Below are positions 47,263-56,265 of a stretch of 64,000 bases of DNA, piece after piece. The notes beneath the pieces were generated by a model that worked only from the letters and a program-made list of their open reading frames with translations, did no database searches and was not told the origin of the DNA. Numbering within the stretch: position 1 is the first letter of the stretch; the number at the start of each line of letters is the position of its first letter. The stretch is from Streptococcus cristatus (lineage in GTDB: Bacteria; Bacillota; Bacilli; Lactobacillales; Streptococcaceae): positions 122,523 to 186,522 of the forward strand of contig NZ_VSJJ01000001.1 of the NCBI RefSeq assembly GCF_008369405.1. The letters run 5' to 3'. The position numbers and the translations under genes are program-made.

Positions 47263-47460
47263 TGATGAAGCAACTTCGCAGAAGGCAGTTGAGGCATAGA
47301 GCAATGGATGCAGTTTTGTTCGTGAGAACAAAATCTGTAAACCTTGAAACCTCTCTTAGAGAGGCAAGACTCTTAGTCGCATCCGAGTTTAGAGACATTG
47401 ATGCTGAGACGGTTAGCGTTGTGGGGGCTACATATTTCGACAAAATAAGGCCGTAATTCT
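47263..47460 (+). other. Further structured non-coding segment between the small RNA and asd
   Basis: No credible gene. Strong local pairing is present: ATTGCTC (47255-47261) with GAGCAAT (47299-47305), enclosing CAACT/AGTTG. GGATGC (47306-47311) pairs with GCATCC (47379-47384), enclosing TTTTGTTC-GTGA-GAACAAAA (47314-47333) and CCTCTC-TTA-GAGAGG (47350-47364). This multibranched layout suggests an RNA that is read through from 47114, or a separate domain. No known riboswitch class fits by eye. Confidence 0.5.
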
Positions 47461-47470
47461 TTAGAAATAT

Positions 47471-47498
47471 TTGCATTTTTCCTTAAAAATAGTATAAT
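47471..47498 (+). promoter_or_regulatory. asd promoter
   Basis: TTGCAT (47471-47476) and TATAAT (47493-47498) are 16 bp apart, so asd can be transcribed independently of the upstream RNA. Confidence 0.65.
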
Positions 47499-47541
47499 AC
47501 TAGAATATACAAAATTTTTAGAAAATTCAGAGGTGGATTGT

Positions 47542-48618
47542 ATGGGATATACAGTTGCTGTAGTTGGTGCCACTGGTGCTGTTGGCGCTCAAATGATTAA
47601 AATGCTGGAAGAATCAACACTTCCAATTGACAAGATTCGTTATTTGGCTTCTGCTCGTTCAGCTGGTAAGGTTCTTCAGTTCAAGGGACAAGATGTCACC
47701 ATTGAAGAAACAACGGAAACTGCCTTTGAAGGTGTAGATATCGCTCTTTTCTCAGCTGGTGGCTCTACTTCAGCAAAATATGCTCCGTATGCAGTTAAAG
47801 CTGGTGCAGTCGTAGTGGACAACACCTCATATTTTCGCCAAAATCCTGATGTGCCTCTGGTTGTTCCAGAAGTCAACGCCCATGCACTAGATCAGCATAA
47901 AGGGATTATCGCTTGTCCCAATTGCTCAACTATTCAGATGATGTTGGCCTTGGAGCCAGTCCGTCAGCAATGGGGCTTGGAGCGTATCATTGTTTCTACA
48001 TATCAGGCGGTTTCTGGTGCAGGTATGGGAGCCATTCTTGAAACGCAACGTGAGCTTCGTGAAGTGTTGAATGATGGTTTGAATCCACGTGATTTGCATG
48101 CGGAAATCTTGCCTTCAGGTGGTGATAAGAAACATTATCCTATCGCCTTTAACGCTCTTCCACAAATCGATGTCTTCACTGACAATGATTACACATACGA
48201 AGAGATGAAGATGACTAAGGAAACTAAGAAAATCATGGAAGATGACAGCATTGCAGTATCTGCAACATGTGTGCGTATTCCCGTCTTGTCAGCTCACTCT
48301 GAGTCTGTTTACATCGAAACAAAAGAAGTAGCACCAATTGAAGAAGTGAAAGCAGCTATTGCAGCCTTTCCAGGTGCAGTTCTTGAGGATGATGTAGCTC
48401 ACCAAGTCTATCCGCAAGCCATCAATGCAGTTGGTTCACGCGATACTTTTGTAGGTCGTATTCGTAAAGACTTGGATGCAGAAAAAGGAATCCATATGTG
48501 GGTCGTTTCAGACAACCTTCTCAAAGGTGCTGCTTGGAATTCTGTCCAAATTGCTGAAACTCTTCATGAGCGTGGTTTGGTCCGTCCGACGGAAGAAGTT
48601 GTTTTTGAATTAAAATAA
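47542..48618 (+). CDS. asd: Aspartate-semialdehyde dehydrogenase
   Basis: Reduces aspartyl phosphate to the semialdehyde, the branch point to Lys/DAP, Thr and Met. 358 residues from ATG 47542. AGAGGTG ends six bases upstream; GTG 47533 lies within that site. The NADP-binding [12 protein letters not shown] and catalytic Cys in CPNCSTIQM are intact. It is followed by dapA, which uses its product, though a terminator separates the two. Confidence 0.96.
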   Translation: MGYTVAVVGATGAVGAQMIKMLEESTLPIDKIRYLASARSAGKVLQFKGQDVTIEETTETAFEGVDIALFSAGGSTSAKYAPYAVKAGAVVVDNTSYFRQNPDVPLVVPEVNAHALDQHKGIIACPNCSTIQMMLALEPVRQQWGLERIIVSTYQAVSGAGMGAILETQRELREVLNDGLNPRDLHAEILPSGGDKKHYPIAFNALPQIDVFTDNDYTYEEMKMTKETKKIMEDDSIAVSATCVRIPVLSAHSESVYIETKEVAPIEEVKAAIAAFPGAVLEDDVAHQVYPQAINAVGSRDTFVGRIRKDLDAEKGIHMWVVSDNLLKGAAWNSVQIAETLHERGLVRPTEEVVFELK

Positions 48619-48643
48619 ACTGTCTGAAAATACGTGACAGGTC

Positions 48644-48676
48644 GAGGATTGAATATCTGTCATTCAATCCTCTTTT
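48644..48676 (+). terminator. Terminator or attenuator between asd and dapA
   Basis: GAGGATTGAAT and ATTCAATCCTC form a perfect 11-bp stem with a 7-base loop and TTTT. It would reduce read-through into dapA. Confidence 0.85.
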
Positions 48677-48697
48677 CATACAAAGAGAGGTAAGTCT

Positions 48698-49633
48698 ATG
48701 GCATACGCAGATTTGAAGAATTGTAAAATCATCACAGCTTTCATTACGCCTTTTCATGAAGATGGCTCCATCAATTTTGAGGCCATTCCAGATTTGATTG
48801 AGCACCTTTTGGCTCACCATACGGATGGGATTTTGCTAGCTGGAACGACTGCGGAGAGTCCAACCCTGACCCACGATGAAGAGTTGGAATTATTTGCGGC
48901 TGTACAAAAAGTTGTCAAGGGTCGCGTTCCTTTGATAGCTGGTGTTGGTACCAATGAAACGCGTGACTCCATCGAATTTGTCAAAGAAGTAGATGCATTT
49001 GGTGGTTTTGCAGCTGGTTTGGCCATTGTTCCCTATTACAATAAACCGTCTCAAGAAGGCATGTATCAGCACTTTAAAGCCATTGCGGATGCTTCAAACC
49101 TGCCTATCATTATCTACAATATCCCAGGACGGGTAGTAGTTGAGATGACGCCTGAGACCATGCTAAGGCTGGCAGAACACCCAAATATTATCGGCGTGAA
49201 AGAATGTACCAGTCTGGCGAATATGGCCTATCTGATTGAACATCGTCCAGAAGAGTTCCTGATTTATACGGGTGAGGATGGCGATGCCTTTCATGCTATG
49301 AATCTGGGTGCTGATGGGGTTATTTCCGTTGCTTCTCACACAAATGGTGATGAAATGTTTGAAATGCTGGACGCTATCGAGCACAATGACATCAAAAAAG
49401 CGGCTGCCATTCAGCGGAAGTTCATTCCAAAAGTCAATGCCCTGTTCTCTTACCCAAGCCCTGCTCCAGTCAAGGCCGTCCTCAATTATATGGGCTTTGC
49501 AGCAGGTCCAACCCGCTTACCGCTTGTGCCAGCTCCTGAGGAAGATGCTAAGCGTATTATCAAGGTTGTGGTTGATGGCGACTATGAAGCGACTAAAGAG
49601 ACTGTTAAAGGGGTTCTAAGACCAGATTATTGA
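48698..49633 (+). CDS. dapA: 4-hydroxy-tetrahydrodipicolinate synthase
   Basis: Condenses aspartate semialdehyde with pyruvate, the first committed step to lysine (the stem-peptide residue in streptococcal wall). 311 residues. [13 protein letters not shown], the Tyr in [10 protein letters not shown] and the Schiff-base Lys in GVKECTSL are present. AGAGAGG precedes the ATG. It sits directly downstream of asd. Confidence 0.96.
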   Translation: MAYADLKNCKIITAFITPFHEDGSINFEAIPDLIEHLLAHHTDGILLAGTTAESPTLTHDEELELFAAVQKVVKGRVPLIAGVGTNETRDSIEFVKEVDAFGGFAAGLAIVPYYNKPSQEGMYQHFKAIADASNLPIIIYNIPGRVVVEMTPETMLRLAEHPNIIGVKECTSLANMAYLIEHRPEEFLIYTGEDGDAFHAMNLGADGVISVASHTNGDEMFEMLDAIEHNDIKKAAAIQRKFIPKVNALFSYPSPAPVKAVLNYMGFAAGPTRLPLVPAPEEDAKRIIKVVVDGDYEATKETVKGVLRPDY

Positions 49634-49686
49634 TCGGTAATTTTGGTTTAGAGTTTATATAGATAAGTAAGGTGTGATTAAATAGT

Positions 49687-50307
49687 ATGACAGAAAAGCA
49701 TAGTCAACGAATCGAAGAGTACAAGGCAAAGCGCAGTCTGGAAAAACTTGAGGGGAAGAGAGTTTACGACAAGCCAATTATTCGAACTGGTGATAAGGCA
49801 AGTTTCTATGGCGCAGGTTTAATTTTGTTAGGGTTTGGTTTGGGGGCTCTTTATTTACTCCTTAACCTTATAACAGATTGGGATTTAAAACTTTTCTCTC
49901 TCATATGGGAAACACTTGCTGGATTAGGGATTGTTGTCAGTCTTTTCGGTGCTTTTAAAATTGGTCGGTTAGAGTTGCATACTGTGCCAATGATAGCCGA
50001 CAAAGAGAAGAATTTTGACATTAAAAGGGCTTTTAATCTTTATAATGTCGTTCACAAACCGACGAAGAAAGTTTTACTTCAATACGATAGCGAGGATGAT
50101 AGTTTAATTTCTCTAAACGCTGGGGGTGACTTATTAGTTGAGCTCCTAAAGAGAGTTGAGGAAGAGAAATTGCCTTTTAATAAGATTAACAAAACTCTGA
50201 AATTAGAAGAAGTGTCTGAAAATCATTGGAAAATGCATTATCGTTACAAGAAACAAGATATTGTATTAGAGCAAAATGAGAGTGGGACAGAAATCGGTAA
50301 TCGTTAG
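49687..50307 (+). CDS. Two-helix membrane protein ending inside repeat copy E
   Basis: 206 residues. A charged N-terminus (about 1-38) precedes two hydrophobic segments (about 39-62 and 71-95) and a soluble C-terminal domain of about 100 residues (RAFNLYNVVHKPTKKVLLQYDSEDD). No family is recognised. The last nine residues, ESGTEIGNR, and the stop come from repeat copy E, so the original C-terminus has been replaced or extended. AAGGTG lies 12 bases before the ATG, a long spacing. Confidence 0.7.
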   Translation: MTEKHSQRIEEYKAKRSLEKLEGKRVYDKPIIRTGDKASFYGAGLILLGFGLGALYLLLNLITDWDLKLFSLIWETLAGLGIVVSLFGAFKIGRLELHTVPMIADKEKNFDIKRAFNLYNVVHKPTKKVLLQYDSEDDSLISLNAGGDLLVELLKRVEEEKLPFNKINKTLKLEEVSENHWKMHYRYKKQDIVLEQNESGTEIGNR

Positions 50308-50451
50308 AATTCGATTTCGTTGTCCCACCTCCGCACAGTTGAGTAGGGCTGTAAAAACTGATGAAATCAGCGTAGTAGAGCCCACTCAACCACTGCGTCT
50401 TGCTAGACAATACAAAGACAATTGAGAGGCTAGGACTTTTGTCCCTGCCTC
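50278..50451 (-). repeat. 174-bp three-hairpin repeat, copy E
   Basis: Same family as copy A, in minus orientation, with one T missing relative to the 175-bp copies (GGTAATCG versus GGTAATTCG). It overlaps the 3' end of the membrane protein gene at 49687. The rest of the gap to 50678 holds a terminator and a promoter. Confidence 0.9.
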
Positions 50452-50561
50452 TTATTAGTTAGTTCTATTAACTTGATAAAAGGACTAGCATTTATAGTTG
50501 TCTGAAAAATATTTCAATAGGATTGCATTTGAACGGTACATCAAACGTTAGATAAAATTAT

Positions 50562-50598
50562 AAGGATTGTGACTCGGTTCATCTCTGCAGTCCTTTTT
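50562..50598 (+). terminator. Terminator downstream of repeat copy E
   Basis: AAGGATTG pairs with CAGTCCTT (one G-T) around an 18-base loop, then TTTTT. It may be the original terminator of the 49687 gene. Confidence 0.6.
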
Positions 50599-50616
50599 CT
50601 AGATGTTCCATTCTTT

Positions 50617-50645
50617 TTGAAAAAAACAAGAAAAAATTGTATAAT
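50617..50645 (+). promoter_or_regulatory. Promoter for the GNAT gene
   Basis: TTGAAA (50617-50622) and TATAAT (50640-50645) are 17 bp apart. Confidence 0.75.
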
Positions 50646-50678
50646 GATAGGGTAAGTTCTAGCTTGAGAGGTGATAAA

Positions 50679-51179
50679 ATGCGGGTTCGTAAGGCAAGCA
50701 AGGATGATTGGCATCAAATCCAAAAAATATGTAGAGAAACTTGGCTGACTACCTATAAAGATATTTATTCCTCTTCCTACATAGAACGAGTGTTTGACAT
50801 GTTCTATAGCCAAGAACGTTTGCACAAGGACTTGACTGAACTTTCTACCGAATGGAACGGCTATTGGCTGGCAGAAAGGAATGGGCAGGTGCTTGGTTGT
50901 ATTGGTGGTGGAATGAGCGAGGACGGCAGAGCCAATGTCTACGTTCTCTATGTCTTGCCTCAGGCTCAACGTTTGGGAATTGGTCATGAGTTACTGGAGA
51001 CCTTGACAACTTATCAAAAATCACAATATCAGGCTAAAGAACAAGCCGTCACAGTAACCGAAGGAAATGCTATTGGTCTTCCTTTTTATGAAAAAGAGGG
51101 CTTTGTCTTTGACTCTGCTACTGAAAATTGGATTGATAGCAGCCAAGCCAGAGATTTACATTACATCAGAAATATATAA
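50679..51179 (+). CDS. GNAT family N-acetyltransferase
   Basis: 166 residues from ATG 50679 (GAGAGGTG upstream; a longer start at 50637 lies in the -10). Motif A for acetyl-CoA reads VYVLYVLPQAQRLGIGHELLETL (Q-x-x-G-x-G/A form), followed by VTVTEGNAIGLPFYEKEGFVFD. Substrate unknown. It is followed 15 bp later by the ATP-cone gene, likely in one transcript. Confidence 0.9.
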   Translation: MRVRKASKDDWHQIQKICRETWLTTYKDIYSSSYIERVFDMFYSQERLHKDLTELSTEWNGYWLAERNGQVLGCIGGGMSEDGRANVYVLYVLPQAQRLGIGHELLETLTTYQKSQYQAKEQAVTVTEGNAIGLPFYEKEGFVFDSATENWIDSSQARDLHYIRNI

Positions 51180-51194
51180 ATAAAGGAGTATTTT

Positions 51195-51533
51195 ATGAAA
51201 GTTATTAAACGTAGTGGGGAAGTCGTTGATTTTGACCCAGATAAAATCTATCAAGCGGTATTAAAAGCAGCTCAAACTGTTTACGTCTTGACAGACGACC
51301 TCCGTCAAAATCTAGCCTTGGTAACAAAAAAAGTCGTGTTAGATTTGGAAGAAGCCAAGGTTGAGCGTGCGACTATCAGTATGATTCAGTCTATGGTTGA
51401 AAATCGTCTCTTGGGAGCAGGTTATATCACCATTGCTGAGCATTATATTTCTTACCGCTTGCAGCGTGATTTGGAGCGCAGTGGTTACGGTGATCATATC
51501 GCTGTCCATTTGCATTTTGAGCAAATCCGATAA
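51195..51533 (+). CDS. Stand-alone ATP-cone domain protein
   Basis: 112 residues that are almost entirely one ATP-cone (MKVIKRSGEVVDFDPDKIYQAVLKAA ... AEHYISYRL). This domain binds ATP/dATP at the N-terminus of ribonucleotide reductases and in NrdR. Here there is no zinc ribbon (NrdR) and no reductase domain, so it is a free regulatory domain. Its partner is unknown. AAAGGAG precedes the ATG. Confidence 0.85.
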   Translation: MKVIKRSGEVVDFDPDKIYQAVLKAAQTVYVLTDDLRQNLALVTKKVVLDLEEAKVERATISMIQSMVENRLLGAGYITIAEHYISYRLQRDLERSGYGDHIAVHLHFEQIR

Positions 51534-51541
51534 AAATGCTG

Positions 51542-51565
51542 AAAAGCCCACATGGGCTTTTTCTT
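51542..51565 (+). terminator. Terminator after the ATP-cone gene
   Basis: AAAAGCCCA and TGGGCTTTT form a 9-bp stem with a two-base gap, then TCTTTTT. Between here and 51836 only the promoter region and cre-like sites below are visible. Confidence 0.85.
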
Positions 51566-51755
51566 TTTCAAAACTCAATATAAAAAGTCAGTTCAAGGTA
51601 GATCTTTCTTCAAAGTTTGTAACCGCATTCAAAGATTTTTTCCTAGTTTTTATAAGAAAAAGACCTTTCAAAGCCAGTCAAATCAATATGTATAACCTCA
51701 ACTTATGGTCTTATTAATCTTTCTTAAGTAGACATCATAACATATTAGATATAAA

Positions 51756-51802
51756 ATGAAAGCGTCAACAAATACTGAGCCGCAAAATGAAAGCGCTCTT
51801 AT
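51756..51802 (+). promoter_or_regulatory. Two tandem cre-like (CcpA) sites before the CoA module
   Basis: ATGAAAGCGTCAACAA (51756-51771) matches WTGNAARCGNWWWCAW at 15 of 16 positions. ATGAAAGCGCTCTTAT (51787-51802) matches at 14 of 16. They are 31 bp apart, three helical turns. The first directly follows a TATAAA -10 (51750-51755), so CcpA bound here would block initiation. Catabolite repression of the module is inferred. Confidence 0.65.
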
Positions 51803-51836
51803 TACAAATAAAAACTATACAAAAGGAGTCAATAAA

Positions 51837-53045
51837 ATGGCAACTAAAGAAGAAATTTTGCGTGAACTATACCCTGAGGATCTTTTCCACTATGCAGATG
51901 GCTTGACATTGGGAGAAGCTGAAGTATTACAAGAAACTCGTCGTTTGATTGAAAAACACCTTCGTCCTGTAATCAATGAATATTGGGAAGCACCTGATTT
52001 CCCATTCGAACAATTCTATACTGTTGCTAAAGGCGCTCAAATCATGAACAACCCTAAATTGTTCGAAGGTCGCGAAGGCAACTACAAACCATCAGAACTT
52101 TATATCGCATTCTTGTATTTGGAATTAGCTCGTTTTGATGCGTCTATAGCAACTTTCTTCACAGTTCATGGTGGACTTTGCTACAACACAATCTTGCTTG
52201 GTGGTGACGAGCGTCAACAAAAAGAATTCCTTCCTAAATTGGCTGCATTTGACTGGCAAGGATGTTTCGCTTTGACTGAGCCGTTGTCAGGTTCTGACAT
52301 TGCTGGAGGTCTTGCTACAACAGCTGAGCGTGTTGGCGATAAATGGATCTTGAACGGAGAAAAACGTTGGATCGGTGGATCAGATACAGCTGATGTTGTT
52401 CCAGTATTTGCCCGCGACGTTGAAGATGGAAAAGTGAAATGCTTTATCGTTCGTAAGGGAGCTCCTGGATATCATGCAGAACCAATTCCACATAAGATTG
52501 CTCTTCGTTGTGTCCGCAATGGTCATATTACTATGAAGAACGTTGAAGTGCCAGATTCAGACCGTTTGGTAAACATCAATGGATTTGGCGATGTAGCTCG
52601 CATCTTGACATTCACTCGTGCGGACGTTGCTCACATTGCTATGGGAGTGACTTGTGGATCATATGTTGCAGCTCTTAAATATGCTAAAGATCGTGAACAG
52701 TTCAAACGTCCAATTGCCAAATTCCAAATTGTTCAAGAAAAATTGGCTCGTATGCAAGCAAATGCTGTAGCAGTTATTGCTTATTCAACTCGTATTGCTG
52801 AGATGCAAGAGAAAGGTAATGAATTGATGCTTAACTCTGCACTTGCTAAGATGCACAACTCATTGGTAATGCGCGAAACAGTTGCCCTTGCTCGTGAAAC
52901 TTGCGGAGGTAATGGTATTACACTTGAGACAGACGTTGCTCGTTTCTTTGCAGATGCTGAATCAATCTATACATATGAAGGTTCTCATGAAGTGAATGCT
53001 TTGATCGTAGGTCGTGAAATTACTGGCGTTGGAGCATTTGTATAA
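51837..53045 (+). CDS. Acyl-CoA dehydrogenase (glutaryl-CoA dehydrogenase-like clade)
   Basis: 402 residues from ATG 51837 (AAAGGAG upstream). FAD-dependent alpha,beta-oxidation of an acyl-CoA. The FAD/substrate loop is CFALTEPLSGSDIAGGLATTA. The catalytic Glu, about E381, is in TYEGSHEVNALIVGREITG. That ending is closer to glutaryl-CoA dehydrogenases (YEGTHDIHALILGRAITG) than to the short-chain type (YEGTxEIQR), but whether it decarboxylates cannot be told. No electron-transfer flavoprotein genes lie in the window. Codon use is strongly biased, like a highly expressed gene. Confidence 0.9.
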   Translation: MATKEEILRELYPEDLFHYADGLTLGEAEVLQETRRLIEKHLRPVINEYWEAPDFPFEQFYTVAKGAQIMNNPKLFEGREGNYKPSELYIAFLYLELARFDASIATFFTVHGGLCYNTILLGGDERQQKEFLPKLAAFDWQGCFALTEPLSGSDIAGGLATTAERVGDKWILNGEKRWIGGSDTADVVPVFARDVEDGKVKCFIVRKGAPGYHAEPIPHKIALRCVRNGHITMKNVEVPDSDRLVNINGFGDVARILTFTRADVAHIAMGVTCGSYVAALKYAKDREQFKRPIAKFQIVQEKLARMQANAVAVIAYSTRIAEMQEKGNELMLNSALAKMHNSLVMRETVALARETCGGNGITLETDVARFFADAESIYTYEGSHEVNALIVGREITGVGAFV

Positions 53046-53055
53046 TAATGAATTT

Positions 53056-53090
53056 GGAACGATTGCTCAGCATTTGCTAGTAATCGTTCC
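53056..53090 (+). terminator. Hairpin between the acyl-CoA and 3-hydroxyacyl-CoA dehydrogenase genes
   Basis: GGAACGATT and AATCGTTCC form a perfect 9-bp stem over a 17-base loop, followed by a broken T-run. It could be partial, setting expression ratios within the operon. Confidence 0.6.
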
Positions 53091-53139
53091 GATTCTTTCT
53101 TTTTGAAGTTTATATTTTGATAGTAAATAGGAGAAAAAA

Positions 53140-53988
53140 ATGAGTATTTCAAAAGTGATGATCATTGGATCAGGTCAAATGGGAAGCGGTATTGCACAAG
53201 TCTTTGCTCAATCAGGTTTCACAGTTTATCTCAATGATATCAAGGAAGAGTTTGTTCAAAGAGGACTAGATGGTATCGCTAAGCAATTGTCTCGTTCTGT
53301 TGAAAAAGGTCGTTTGTCAGCGGAAGATAAAGACAGCATTTTGGCAAATCTGATTCCTTCTACATCTTATGAAGATGCAAAACATGTTCAATTGGTTATT
53401 GAAGCGGCTACTGAAAATCGCGACATCAAATTGAGCATCTTTAAACAATTGGATGAGTTGACTGACCCTCAAACTATTTTAGCTTCAAACACTTCATCTC
53501 TATCTGTTACTGATATTGCAGCAGCGACAGTTCATCAAGAACGCGTTATTGGTATGCACTTCTTCAACCCAGCACCAGTTATGAAATTGGTCGAAGTTAT
53601 TCGTGCGCTTCAAACTTCAGATGAAGTTGTGAAAGCTGTTCGTGAATTGACTGAAAAAATCGGTAAAACAGCTGTAGATGTGAAAGATTCTTATGGCTTT
53701 GTTGTGAACCGTATCTTGATTCCAATGATCAATGAAGCTATTTTCATCTTGGGTGAAGGTGTTGCTTCAGCAGAAGAAATTGACGAAGCAATGAAACTAG
53801 GTGCTAATCACCCAATTGGCCCATTGGCATTGGCTGACTTGATTGGTCTTGATGTCTGCTTGGCTATCATGGGAGTGTTAAACAATGGATTTGGAGATCC
53901 TAAGTATCGTCCTGCTCCACTTCTGAAGAAGATGGTTGAAGCTGGTAAGCTTGGTCGCAAGACTAAAGAAGGATTCTTTAAATACTAA
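53140..53988 (+). CDS. 3-hydroxyacyl-CoA (3-hydroxybutyryl-CoA) dehydrogenase
   Basis: 282 residues, the short monofunctional form. NAD site [18 protein letters not shown], catalytic His in [17 protein letters not shown], Asn in [10 protein letters not shown], and the C-terminal [16 protein letters not shown]. It interconverts acetoacetyl-CoA and 3-hydroxybutyryl-CoA, or longer homologues. AGGAG precedes the ATG, and thiolase follows 18 bp downstream. Confidence 0.93.
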   Translation: MSISKVMIIGSGQMGSGIAQVFAQSGFTVYLNDIKEEFVQRGLDGIAKQLSRSVEKGRLSAEDKDSILANLIPSTSYEDAKHVQLVIEAATENRDIKLSIFKQLDELTDPQTILASNTSSLSVTDIAAATVHQERVIGMHFFNPAPVMKLVEVIRALQTSDEVVKAVRELTEKIGKTAVDVKDSYGFVVNRILIPMINEAIFILGEGVASAEEIDEAMKLGANHPIGPLALADLIGLDVCLAIMGVLNNGFGDPKYRPAPLLKKMVEAGKLGRKTKEGFFKY

Positions 53989-54006
53989 GATAATAAGGAG
54001 CAAGAA

Positions 54007-55185
54007 ATGAAAGAAGCAGTTATTGTAGCAGCAGTCCGCACACCTTTAGGTTCTTTTGGTGGAACTTTAAAAAATGTTTCGGCTGTTGATCTAGGTACTT
54101 TGGTTATTAAAAGTGCTATTGAACGAGCAAACTTGAAACCAGAACAAGTTGATGAAGTTATCATGGGTAACGTTCTGGGTGCAGGTCTTGGTCAAAACGT
54201 AGCTCGTCAAATGAGTGTTAATGCAGGTGTTCCAGTAGCTTCTCCAGCTTTCACTATTAACAAAGTTTGTGGATCTGGTTTGAAAGCAGTACAATTGGCA
54301 GCTCAAGCTGTATTATGTGGAGATGCTGATATCGTTGTAGCTGGTGGGGCTGAAAACATGAGCCAAGCTCCTTATGTTCTTCAAAATCAACGTTGGGGCG
54401 CTCGTATGGGTGATTCTAAAGTCGTCGATACGATGCTTCGCGATGGTTTGACTGATGGATTTGAAGGTTTCCATATGGGAATCACAGCTGAAAATGTTGC
54501 TGAACAATATGGAATTACACGTGAAGACCAAGATAACTTTGCTGTGCAATCTCAAAAACGTGCAGTTGCAGCTATCGAAGCTGGTCGTTTCAAAGAAGAA
54601 ATTGTTCCTGTTGAAATTCCGCAACGTAAAGGCGATCCTATCGTATTTGATACAGATGAATTCCCAAGAAAAGACGCTTCTCTTGAAGGTTTGGGTAAAT
54701 TGCGCCCAGTGTTCAAGAAAGATGGTACTGTAACTGCTGGTAATGCTTCAGGTATTAACGACGGTGCAGCAGCAGTTGTTGTTATGAGTGCTGATAAAGC
54801 TAAAGAATTGGGCGTTCCAGTTTTGGCAACGATCAAATCTTATGCAAGCGCTGGACTAGATCCAAAAGTTATGGGTTGTGGTCCGATTTACGCATCTCGC
54901 AAAGCCCTTGAAAAAGGCGGATTTACAGTGGAAGATTTAGATTTGGTTGAATCTAATGAAGCATTTGCAGCGCAAGCGTGTGCCGTTGGAAAAGAATTGA
55001 ATCTTGATCCTGAAAAAGTCAATGTAAATGGTGGTGCAATTGCTCTTGGTCACCCAATCGGGGCTTCAGGCTGCCGTATTTTGGTAACACTTTTGCATGA
55101 AATGCAAAAACGTGATGTTAAACGTGGCCTTGCTACCCTTTGTATCGGTGGCGGAATGGGTACAGCGGTCATCGTAGAACGCTAA
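54007..55185 (+). CDS. Acetyl-CoA C-acetyltransferase (thiolase)
   Basis: 392 residues. The nucleophile is Cys88 ([13 protein letters not shown]), with [11 protein letters not shown] for the His and [10 protein letters not shown] for the second Cys. It condenses two acetyl-CoA or cleaves acetoacetyl-CoA. Its own AAGGAG lies just before the ATG. This is separate from the mevalonate-pathway thiolase that streptococci often carry; context assigns it to acyl-CoA turnover. Codons are highly biased. Confidence 0.95.
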   Translation: MKEAVIVAAVRTPLGSFGGTLKNVSAVDLGTLVIKSAIERANLKPEQVDEVIMGNVLGAGLGQNVARQMSVNAGVPVASPAFTINKVCGSGLKAVQLAAQAVLCGDADIVVAGGAENMSQAPYVLQNQRWGARMGDSKVVDTMLRDGLTDGFEGFHMGITAENVAEQYGITREDQDNFAVQSQKRAVAAIEAGRFKEEIVPVEIPQRKGDPIVFDTDEFPRKDASLEGLGKLRPVFKKDGTVTAGNASGINDGAAAVVVMSADKAKELGVPVLATIKSYASAGLDPKVMGCGPIYASRKALEKGGFTVEDLDLVESNEAFAAQACAVGKELNLDPEKVNVNGGAIALGHPIGASGCRILVTLLHEMQKRDVKRGLATLCIGGGMGTAVIVER

Positions 55186-55230
55186 ACCCTAGTTCATTTT
55201 TGAAGTTTTCCATTTGCTTCTACTATATAA

Positions 55231-55285
55231 ACAAGTCCTATCGATGTGCTGTTTTTTGCAAACAAGCCTTGATGGGACTTGTTTT
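55231..55285 (+). terminator. Terminator after the thiolase gene
   Basis: ACAAGTCC at 55231 pairs with GGACTTGT ending at 55282 across a long partly paired loop, then TTTATT. It splits the module into two transcription units. Confidence 0.65.
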
Positions 55286-55388
55286 ATTCTTCGGAAATTT
55301 AATTTGAACATCAAAACTATAAGCTTAGCTTATTGATGTATAAATGATGATTAAGTAGACGAAGTGTGAGAAATGGTATATCATAATA

Positions 55389-55404
55389 ATGTAAGCTCTT
55401 ACAT
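55389..55404 (+). promoter_or_regulatory. cre-like palindrome before the crotonase gene
   Basis: ATGTAAGCTCTTACAT matches the cre consensus at 15 of 16 positions. It is the core of a perfect 18-bp inverted repeat, AATGTAAGCTCTTACATT (55388-55405). A TTGACA (55423) lies just downstream, but its -10 is poorly placed. It could bind CcpA or the cluster's LysR regulator. Confidence 0.55.
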
Positions 55405-55469
55405 TTTGGGTTTAAGTATTTGTTGACACCATACTTAGTCATTCAATTTTTATAAGTAGGAGCATAAAA

Positions 55470-56249
55470 ATGAGTAAAACTGTTTTATTAGAAGTTAAAA
55501 ACGGGATTGGATATATCACTATCAACCGTCCTGAAGCTTTGAACGCCTTGAGTTCTCAAGTTTTGGCTGATTTGAATGAAGTTCTTGATCAAGTTGAGAA
55601 AAGCGAAGAAATTCGCGTTGTTATCGTAACTGGAGCAGGAGAGAAAGCATTCGTCGCTGGAGCTGACATCAAGGAAATGGATTTGATGTCACCTATTCAA
55701 GCATTTGAATACATGACATTTGCAAATGATACATTTACTCGCCTTTCAGATTTACGCCAACCAACGATCGCAGTCCTCAATGGTTATGCACTCGGTGGTG
55801 GTATGGAGCTAGCACTTTCAACAGATATTCGTATCGGATTTGAAAAAACAGTGGTTGGTTTCCCAGAAGTTGGCTTGGGTATTATTCCAGGATTTGCCGG
55901 TACTCAACGGATGTCTCGCTTGATTGGAACTAGCCGTGCCAAAGAACTTATTTTCACTGCTCGTACAGTGAAAGGTCAAGAAGCCTATGACTTAGGTATT
56001 CTTAACAAACTGGTTCCTGCTGAAGAATTGTTGTCTTCAGCTGAAGAATTAGCTGCAGCCATCATGAAGAATGCACCGTTAGCGGTTGAAAAAGCAAAAC
56101 ATGTCATTCAAGTTGGTGCGGAACTTCCTCTTAAAAATGCAATCCGTCTGGAAACAGAAGCAGAAGCATTGCTCTTCTCTACAGAAGACAAACTAGAAGG
56201 AATGCGTGCTTTCGTTGAAAAACGCAAAGCTGTTTTCAATCGTAAGTAA
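55470..56249 (+). CDS. Enoyl-CoA hydratase / 3-hydroxybutyryl-CoA dehydratase (crotonase)
   Basis: 259 residues of the crotonase fold. Both catalytic Glu are present: E113 (GGGMELALSTDI) and E133 (FPEVGLGIIPGFAGTQRM). The CoA-binding AFVAGADIKEM is intact. It hydrates crotonyl-CoA (or longer enoyl-CoA) to the 3-hydroxyacyl-CoA. It is distinct from FabM isomerase, which has other neighbours. First gene of the second unit of the module. Confidence 0.93.
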   Translation: MSKTVLLEVKNGIGYITINRPEALNALSSQVLADLNEVLDQVEKSEEIRVVIVTGAGEKAFVAGADIKEMDLMSPIQAFEYMTFANDTFTRLSDLRQPTIAVLNGYALGGGMELALSTDIRIGFEKTVVGFPEVGLGIIPGFAGTQRMSRLIGTSRAKELIFTARTVKGQEAYDLGILNKLVPAEELLSSAEELAAAIMKNAPLAVEKAKHVIQVGAELPLKNAIRLETEAEALLFSTEDKLEGMRAFVEKRKAVFNRK

Positions 56250-56265
56250 AAGAGGAGGTATCAGC

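Noticed and set aside
47120..47264. A short frame starting MSRYADFLQIEAW inside the asd-upstream RNA
   Set aside because: It has no ribosome-binding site, ends within the terminator, and the bases are accounted for by conserved-looking helices. It could be revisited if conserved in other species.
47162..47476. A 104-codon minus-strand frame upstream of asd
   Set aside because: No promoter, ribosome site or recognisable protein; it lies across the structured RNA region.
47114..47530. Lysine riboswitch (L box) before asd
   Set aside because: asd is a usual target, but the characteristic L-box conserved blocks are not visible; the helices fit the asd RNA motif better.
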